64,000 bases of DNA from Tragulus kanchil (taxonomy: Eukaryota; Chordata; Mammalia; Artiodactyla; Tragulidae), in contig JAIOJX010000032.1 in assembly GCA_022376925.1 (NCBI GenBank), positions 116,413,979 through 116,477,978 on the forward strand, read 5' to 3'. The notes beneath the pieces were generated by a model that was not told the DNA's origin, ran no database searches, and saw only the letters and a program-made list of their open reading frames with translations. Every line of letters begins with the position of its first letter. Within the stretch, counting starts at the first letter, position 1. Below are positions 57,090-64,000 of the stretch, piece by piece. A program made the position numbers and the translations under genes.

Positions 57090-59226
57090 ATGGCCGTGTG
57101 TGTGCACGTCCAAGCACATGCTTGTGTTGGGAGAGAGACGGGCTCAGTGCTGGGCAGCCAGAAGAGGGATTATGCCTTGAGTGAGTCTGCAGCCCACATG
57201 CAGACACTCTTACTGCCCTGAGTGATGAACATGTCATTAGCCTTCTTGAGATCCTCTCTGGCTTCCAGTTGATAAGCTGCCTGGAGACGTGGTTCTGACA
57301 GAAACAGGATGGGGCGTATTTTCTTCCTTCCCAAGCTCCTTCCTAGAATCTGCGGCAGCTCATCACATCTCTGTCTCGAGCAGCTGGGCTGCTGCCCAGT
57401 CCCTGACCATGTGCAGTCCTTTTTGTTGTTGTTGTCACTGTGGGAAAAAAATACCCATTTTGCTAAATGCCAGTCAAGGGCTTTGTCTTGCACCTGTACT
57501 TGTAAAGGGTGAGATTTATTGGTCTCTTTGTCTGGGGAGAAAGAGCGGGTCTGATTATCAGATTGCACACCGGAGACAAGTGTTTACGTAATCAACAAAC
57601 TGTCTTGGTGTCGGAATACGATTGTGCTGGAGATAAACTGTGAAGGGAGAAAGCCCAGGATGCTGACATGCTGTTGGCACCTAGCGTCCTGGGCTGCTTC
57701 CTCTGGTCGCCTGTGTTTATGAGGAAGCCCACTCGTTCCCCAACAAAGCCCTGGTGTGGGTCGGGGATCTCAGTAACCAGCCATGTTATCAGTCATGGTC
57801 AAAAGCCCCTCGCCTTGTGGTTTCTGAGTCTGGAGACGTGGGAGTTAATCTGTAATCCCTCAGTGAAAGGAGCCACAGAGCACACATTAATTCTTCCTCT
57901 CACCTCTCCTGCTTTAAGTGGTTAAGGTCTCTGAGCTCTGTTTAGCCTGTGAGCCCTGGTTCTCAGCTTAATAAATACTTGGCTTTGCTCTAGTACCTTT
58001 CATTGTGAGGATGTGAAAGCTTTTTACAAACATATATTAACCCAAGTGGGAATGGGCTTAAACAGCAGTGTGAAAGATTTAGGTTAGGCCTAAGGTATAA
58101 CTTCCCAGTATTTATTTTACTGTATTTTCTTTCCCCTTCACAGTTTCTGGTATGTCTTATAGGCTGTCAGTGTCAGGTATAGGGACTGACTTCTTAAATT
58201 TCACCCCCTCTTCATCGATTGCCTTGGCAGAGCTTGTCAGATGTGGTTCATTGCTGGAGGTATTAATTCAGGGGAGCAAGGCCTGCTTCTGGAAGGGTCT
58301 CAAGCCCCTGTGTATCTGAGGGTTGAGTTCAAGTCCCTTAGCTGTAGGCTGTGAGCCACGCCTTGCTGGACCACAGGCGGTCTGGAAGCAGGGGCAGGGA
58401 GAGAGCCAAGCTTGCTAGGCTCCTCCCCGGTGGATGATTCCACAGTTGTTGACCACTGCGGAGGAATGTGAGAACTCCCCAGAATCCTAGAGGTCACCCG
58501 CACCCCTACACCCCAGGGTGACAGGAGGCGGGCCTAGTCTGTGGTGAGGACACTGTGGAGCAGTGCCTTGGTTTTTCCTTTCCGGTGTAGGGCTTTTCCT
58601 GGGACCCAGGACAAGTGCTTGTGCACCTTGTCCACAGGTGCTGACCACAGTCCTGTGTCCAAGGAGGGAGGATTCTTGGCAAGGATGCCATTGGTTTCCT
58701 GTGTAAAAGAATTTTCTGGAAACCCTTCAGAGTTCATCTGACTGACCCTTGGTGGGAGCCTAGAGGAGGAGACCTAACCTTGCCCCCAGGAGACTGAGAC
58801 TGGAAACAAGACTGCACACAGACCCTGGGACTTTCCCAAAAGAGTAGCTGTGAGCCCTGTTTTCCAGGATTGCCCTGATCCAGAGCCTCAACTCCAGGCT
58901 TGAATGCGACTCAGCCCTGAGAGAACCAAGCAGGAGAGAAGCTGGGAGAGAAAGGGTTGCGATGGGTGCGTGGGTGCCAGCCAGCTGTCTGGCTGAGGGG
59001 CCTGGAGTTGGCAACAGGCCTCTTCCAGACCCTGGCCCCAGAATGAGATAAAGCACAGGGCCCTGCCTGCTCAGTGTGGCTCTAGGTGGCAGCTGGACTG
59101 GGCCAGAAAGAATGCAGATTCTACAAGGGCAGGGTTGCCATGCTTTTCTTTACTGCTGCTCCATGCTTCCTGGTGTGGGGCCCAGCCTCTCCAGCAGATG
59201 CTAACTAAATGAAAGGAGGGGTCTCA

Positions 59227-61459
59227 GCACTCTACGGTGAGAGCTACAGACCCTGAGCTCTTCCCCGACCCCACCCCCAGCCCTCGAGGGACCACCTTTT
59301 CTTGTCTTTGGCTCAGGTCCTCCCTCTGCTGGGCAGTTCTTTGGTCTCCCAAGCAAGGAAGGGGTATGGAGGTGCCAGCCGGGTGGGCATGCTGTGGGTT
59401 AAAGCCTCGCGAAACAACAGTGTAGTTAATCTTTCTAATTTATTTTCCTTTTAGACCATGGGAAGTCTGTAGGCAGCAGCTGTTACCCAATTAAAATACA
59501 GATTAATATAAAAACAGTTTCTGGAATATAAAATAGAGTGGCTGTGTCCTTACACTTCCTTAAAATACCACCTAATAATGACTTGATGAACTACAGAAAC
59601 CCACCTAGAGGAGCTCAGCGTTCTTAAAATGAAAATTTCTTCCCTAAAAGGTGTGTATTACCATTCTGTGTAAGTCGCTATGAGAAAATAACCTTCCCTC
59701 TTAGAGCCAGCGGTTTCTGTGAGTTGGGTATTTGGTATTCGTTACACATAATTATCGTTTATTTGGAGTTTAATCCCCACCCCCCACACTTAAAAAAAAA
59801 AGTTTCTGAGCGGGCCTGAGATGCTCCTCCATCTGGAAGTGGCTGGGGCCATGCTGTCCACGGTGATCTCCATGAGTACACATCTGTGCAGGGCCTCTTG
59901 CTGCCAGCCCTGCAGGCAGCCTGTCTGGTCTGCGCTTGAAGGATAGTCTCCACTTCAACATAGAACAAACCAAAGCAACAAGCCGGCTTGAACCTAGGCC
60001 TGACCTGGGTGGAGCAGAGGCCCTTGAGTCAGAAATCCTCTAGACTAGGTTCGTAGGCTTTTTCATCTGCTGAAGGTGCCTGTTCCCTGCTTGGCTAGCC
60101 GCTGTTGAGGGCCCAGGTATGAAGGGTGAAGGGTGGGTGTCTGGGGGGCTTCCTGGTGCAGAGGAGGAAGTGCTGGACACCAAGGCTCAAAGAGAGGGGG
60201 ACTTGGAACTAGAGGTACTGGTTCCATGTGGGCGCATTCCCCAAGTTCTGAAGGAACTCCTGAGGAGCTTGGAGGTAAATTCAGGGGGAGTTATTGGGCC
60301 TGCTGAATACAAAAGACACATAAAATAAAGGTTTTAAAAAATGCACTCTACGGTGAGAGCTACAGACCCTGAGCTCTTCCCCGACCCCACCCCCAGCCCT
60401 CGAGGGACCACCTTTTCTTGTCTTTGGCTCAGGTCCTCCCTCTGCTGGGCAGTTCTTTGGTCTCCCAAGCAAGGAAGGGGTATGGAGGTGCCAGCCGGGT
60501 GGGCATGCTGTGGGTTAAAGCCTCGCGAAACAACAGTGTAGTTAATCTTTCTAATTTATTTTCCTTTTAGACCATGGGAAGTCTGTAGGCAGCAGCTGTT
60601 ACCCAATTAAAATACAGATTAATATAAAAACAGTTTCTGGAATATAAAATAGAGTGGCTGTGTCCTTACACTTCCTTAAAATACCACCTAATAATGACTT
60701 GATGAACTACAGAAACCCACCTAGAGGAGCTCAGCGTTCTTAAAATGAAAATTTCTTCCCTAAAAGGTGTGTATTACCATTCTGTGTAAGTCGCTATGAG
60801 AAAATAACCTTCCCTCTTAGAGCCAGCGGTTTCTGTGAGTTGGGTATTTGGTATTCGTTACACATAATTATCGTTTATTTGGAGTTTAATCCCCACCCCC
60901 CACACTTAAAAAAAAAAGTTTCTGAGCGGGCCTGAGATGCTCCTCCATCTGGAAGTGGCTGGGGCCATGCTGTCCACGGTGATCTCCATGAGTACACATC
61001 TGTGCAGGGCCTCTTGCTGCCAGCCCTGCAGGCAGCCTGTCTGGTCTGCGCTTGAAGGATAGTCTCCACTTCAACATAGAACAAACCAAAGCAACAAGCC
61101 GGCTTGAACCTAGGCCTGACCTGGGTGGAGCAGAGGCCCTTGAGTCAGAAATCCTCTAGACTAGGTTCGTAGGCTTTTTCATCTGCTGAAGGTGCCTGTT
61201 CCCTGCTTGGCTAGCCGCTGTTGAGGGCCCAGGTATGAAGGGTGAAGGGTGGGTGTCTGGGGGGCTTCCTGGTGCAGAGGAGGAAGTGCTGGACACCAAG
61301 GCTCAAAGAGAGGGGGACTTGGAACTAGAGGTACTGGTTCCATGTGGGCGCATTCCCCAAGTTCTGAAGGAACTCCTGAGGAGCTTGGAGGTAAATTCAG
61401 GGGGAGTTATTGGGCCTGCTGAATACAAAAGACACATAAAATAAAGTTTTTTACAAAAT
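59227..61459. repeat. False tandem duplication O (copies 59227-60342 and 60343-61459)
   Basis: The copies abut at offset 1116 with no differences that I noticed until the last 20 bases, where copy 1 reads 'aaaggttttaaaaaatg' and copy 2 'aaagttttttacaaaatg'. Copy 2 ends about 225 bp before exon 5. Confidence 0.85.
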
Positions 61460-61683
61460 GAAAGCTGAAACAGGTCTGAGACCCACGCTGTGCTCCATGT
61501 ATGGATGTGCCTCCCACTCTTGGGGCGGGAAGTTGTGAGGGAACTTGATTCCCAAGACTTCTGTCAGGTTTGAAACCTACAGCTGTACAGGTCAGAGGCT
61601 TGTACAGTAGGAGAAAAATAGACTTTAGCTTTGGGTCCTTGCACCCTGGGTTTCTACCCATTAGCTATTTCTCTTTCTTTCAG

Positions 61684-61743
61684 CTCACCGGGATTATTCA
61701 AGCCATGGTGGATGGTCAGCCAAGCCTGCAGCAAGTGCTGGAG
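61684..61743 (+). CDS. ERI3: ERI3 coding exon 5 (codons 203-222)
   Basis: A pyrimidine-rich acceptor 'tttctctttctttcag' precedes CTC at 61684. The exon reads LTGIIQAMVDGQP then SLQQVLE, 20 codons, phase 0 at both ends, with donor gtaggt. The join from exon 4 gives FCTE-LTGI, a strongly conserved junction sequence in the ERI1 family. The next ERI3 residues as I know them start RVDEW, and they are not found between 61744 and 64000, so the following exon lies outside the window. Confidence 0.95.
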
Positions 61744-64000
61744 GTAGGTTGAGTGACCTTTAATTCCTGACCTCTGACCTCTTCCTGCTGCCTTCCTCTC
61801 CCTCCCCTCCTGAGAATGTTGCCGTGTAATTTGACTATGATTATGGCTTGATTAGAATAACATTTGCTGTCACATCAGTGACATGCTGTTGAGAGTATTG
61901 AACCATTGATCTGTCATCTCCAGCTGTTCCCGTCAGGGTTACTGACAAGATGTCCGCGCGCTCCCGGGAGTCAGTGGAGGCCCCGCCTGCTGGCAGCCCG
62001 TGGCTGTGCTGGCCGGGGGCTCCAGTGACCTGGGCAGCCTGCGCTGGGCGGCTGGGAGCAGGGAGCAGGGGAGCCGAGCTGCGGCACTGCGGGTGGCCCC
62101 GGGGACTGGAGGTGTTTTTGTTTAGCTTTAGTGTTGGCTTCTTGTGGCATGTGAGCACTTCATTAACTCACCCAGAACTCCCCATTGATGGCTCGTGTTT
62201 GCTGTCAGCTCCTCCAGGAGGTGCGGCCGGCCCGCCTGCCCCACTGCAGCTTGCCGCTGGATGCATTGTGCCTGTCGGGTGCAGAGGCTGCACTGGGTAA
62301 TGATTCCTAATCAGAATAATTACAACAATTGCCTATGTGAGGAAAATCAAATTAAAGGCTTTAGAACCCTTGGCAGAGACCACACTTCTGGGATGCTCTC
62401 CTCGGGGAGCTGGAAAAGGTTAAGATGCTGCTTCTCATGCTCCAGCCTGAGGGAATCGGGAAGCAGTGCTCGGCCTCGGCTGTCTCCCACCCCTGCTGGC
62501 CTGGGGTTTTCAGAGAGGGAGAGAGGTCCCCCTCCCGCTCCCTTCTCTAGGGGGAGGGGAGAGGAAAAGAGGCCTGTGGATCTCCTTAGGTGCTTTATTT
62601 ATCTTTAAGAGCAATGAACCCAAAGCTCTGCCCTGAACACGGGGGCAAGCGGAGTATCTGGGAGGATGGCAGAGCACATCTGCATTGGAGGGAGTCCTCC
62701 TGAAGGGTGTAGGGTGGTGGCAGGGAGAGGGAGGGAGGGCTCTTGCTTGAGGCCAGAGGGCCTGTCCCATGGGACTTGGAGTGTGGGGAGAGAGAAATGC
62801 AGAGTGAATTTCCTGGGGCTCTTCAGGGGAACTAGGGCCAGAGAAATGGGTCTAGGCTCACCTAGTGGCTGGCCAAGTATGTTCCCTGTCTCAGAGAGAG
62901 TGCAGGACCAGGTCTGTGACTGGTCAGGCTCGTGAAGGGTTGGGAGAATATAAGCCCTGAGGTGTCTCCCTGCCCCCGACCCTCTTCTTGGGTGGGGAGA
63001 TTCACACCTGTGACTAAAGGGTGTCCTCAGTCCTCAACCTGGACTGTCCCCTTTTAGACTATGCTCAAGGAGAAAGGGGGAACCCTTCCATACCTATCTT
63101 CAGCCAGCATCCCAGAGCAAGGCCACAGGACAGGCAGATTTTTTCCTGGAGTGTCTCTGACTGGGATCTTGGGAGCAGGGTGCTTTTTCTGGGCCAACAT
63201 CACACCAGGGCTGTCTGGGTTATTACGGAGTTTTCTTCTCAGTGATGCTGGTTGAGGGGGAGATTGGTCTTCAGGAGGCTTTCTCCTGCTTGCCCTGGGC
63301 CAGCCCTGAAGCAGAGTACTCAGGATTCTGAGTGTCACCCAGTCTAAGCGTGCTTTGTGGGTCAAGAGGGGAGATTGCTGGCATTGACATGGATAGGGGA
63401 GTCTCAGGGGGGTTGAGGAGACCAGACTGGGCTCCACTTTTTCCCATGAGCCCTGAGCTGGTTAAAGAGCTGAGGAGCTAGTTCTTATCCTAACCAAGGC
63501 CCTGAGCACATGGCCAGCTGGGTGTTTGCCCAACGCGTTTGTTCTTAGCAGGACTCAGGCTGAGCTTCTCCACACCTTCAGTAGCTGAGAGGGCTGGCTA
63601 TTGCGGGTTGTCCTGGTGGTCCCTCCAACCCTCTCTCCATTCAAACAGAGAAGGGAAGGAAAAGGACGGGCCTGATTCCAAATTTATGACTTCCCTGGAC
63701 AATCTCGTAGCAGAAGCTGCTCACCAAACACCTGCTGCATGAGTGAATGGCCTTGGCCCTGAACTTCCAAGTAGCAGTGGGTGCTTCTCATGGTGGAGGC
63801 CTGGTCTTGCTGGGCGTTGCCTCCTGACAGCCCTGTCCTGTCCTGCTCTCTTTTCTAGGACCACTGTGCAGGAGTTGGGGCGTTGGGGAGCCCCCTAGCA
63901 GGGGGCACTTCCCTTGGGGATTTAAGGCCAGTGACCCGGAGCGAGATTAGCTGACTTAGGGAGCTCCAGGTTTGCCTTACCTCTTTTCTTATGTAAAGTC
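61744..64000 (+). other. Start of ERI3 intron 5
   Basis: No exon is recognised. The parts 61830-61940 and 62290-62370 are AT-rich, lack repeats and contain TAAT-type motifs ('cctaatcagaataattacaa'), so they may be conserved enhancers. The rest is unremarkable GC-moderate DNA. A one-mismatch CTCF-type match lies at 63895-63909. Confidence 0.6.
63895..63909 (+). promoter_or_regulatory. Weaker candidate CTCF site
   Basis: The 15 bases ctagcagggggcact match the CTCF core consensus with one mismatch (T in the second position). It points in the same direction as the match at 54689-54703. Confidence 0.35.

Larger units (their letters stand above)
52876..61683 (+). other. ERI3 intron 4, as assembled
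   Basis: The assembled length is 8.8 kb, about 6.6 kb if duplications N and O are collapsed. It contains the Bov-B tail, a CHR-like SINE and a CTCF-type motif. Nothing I can name is seen at 52876-53720, 57090-59220 or in the duplicated blocks apart from short (AC)n runs. Part of 57530-57640 and 59420-59760 is AT-rich, repeat-free and possibly conserved. Confidence 0.75.

Noticed and set aside
4039..61459. Biological tandem amplification or a mobile element generating 1.1-kb repeats
   Set aside because: Each pair has a different sequence, there are no shared ends, target-site duplications or common motif at the junctions, and differences sit beside the junctions. A false-join explanation is simpler.
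1..64000. CRISPR arrays, bacterial operons, phage or plasmid genes
   Set aside because: Direct repeats here are either 1.1-kb false duplications or known mammalian repeats; the base composition, spliced gene and SINEs are those of a mammalian genome.

Overview
The window is nuclear DNA from a ruminant (Pecora-type artiodactyl). The evidence is many Bov-tA/Bov-A2 SINEs, a Bov-B (RTE) LINE tail, CHR-type tRNA-Glu-derived SINEs, and older mammalian repeats (MIR, L2, L3/CR1, L1M, MER5-like, Tigger-like, MLT1-like). The species cannot be named from this sequence. Nothing bacterial or viral-replicative is present, and nearly all long open frames are chance frames in GC-rich DNA or inside SINEs.

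The one gene supported is ERI3 (ERI1 exoribonuclease family member 3, also PRNPIP), on the + strand. Its CpG-island promoter and first coding exon lie at about 4.9-7.9 kb. Exon 2 is at 10164-10239, exon 3 at 26811-27088, exon 4 at 52759-52875 and exon 5 at 61684-61743. All junctions are GT-AG with compatible phases (0, 1, 0, 0, 0). Together they give the first 222 codons, including the exonuclease motif with D150 and E152. The remaining exons lie beyond position 64000. Positions 1-4860 are 5' flank; the rest is intron.

The most striking feature is fifteen head-to-tail, near-identical direct duplications of about 1.04-1.19 kb, with junctions near 5207, 7242, 13048, 19305, 21276, 23275, 29943, 32097, 35972, 39015, 42760, 45931, 48921, 56002 and 60343. 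Several are chained. The differences between copies cluster beside the junctions. This pattern fits overlapping contig ends that were concatenated instead of merged, so I read these as false duplications rather than biology. They inflate the window by about 17 kb (roughly a quarter) and triplicate the ERI3 promoter, with two complete copies of coding exon 1.

Other points of interest are a young CHR-like SINE family with an unusual body at five loci (two forming an inverted pair), a nested L1/Bov-tA/SINE insertion, a full-consensus CTCF-type motif in intron 4, a ZNF143/YY1/GC-box/CCAAT promoter arrangement, and several AT-rich, repeat-free intronic blocks that resemble conserved enhancers. I found no convincing previously undescribed biological system.
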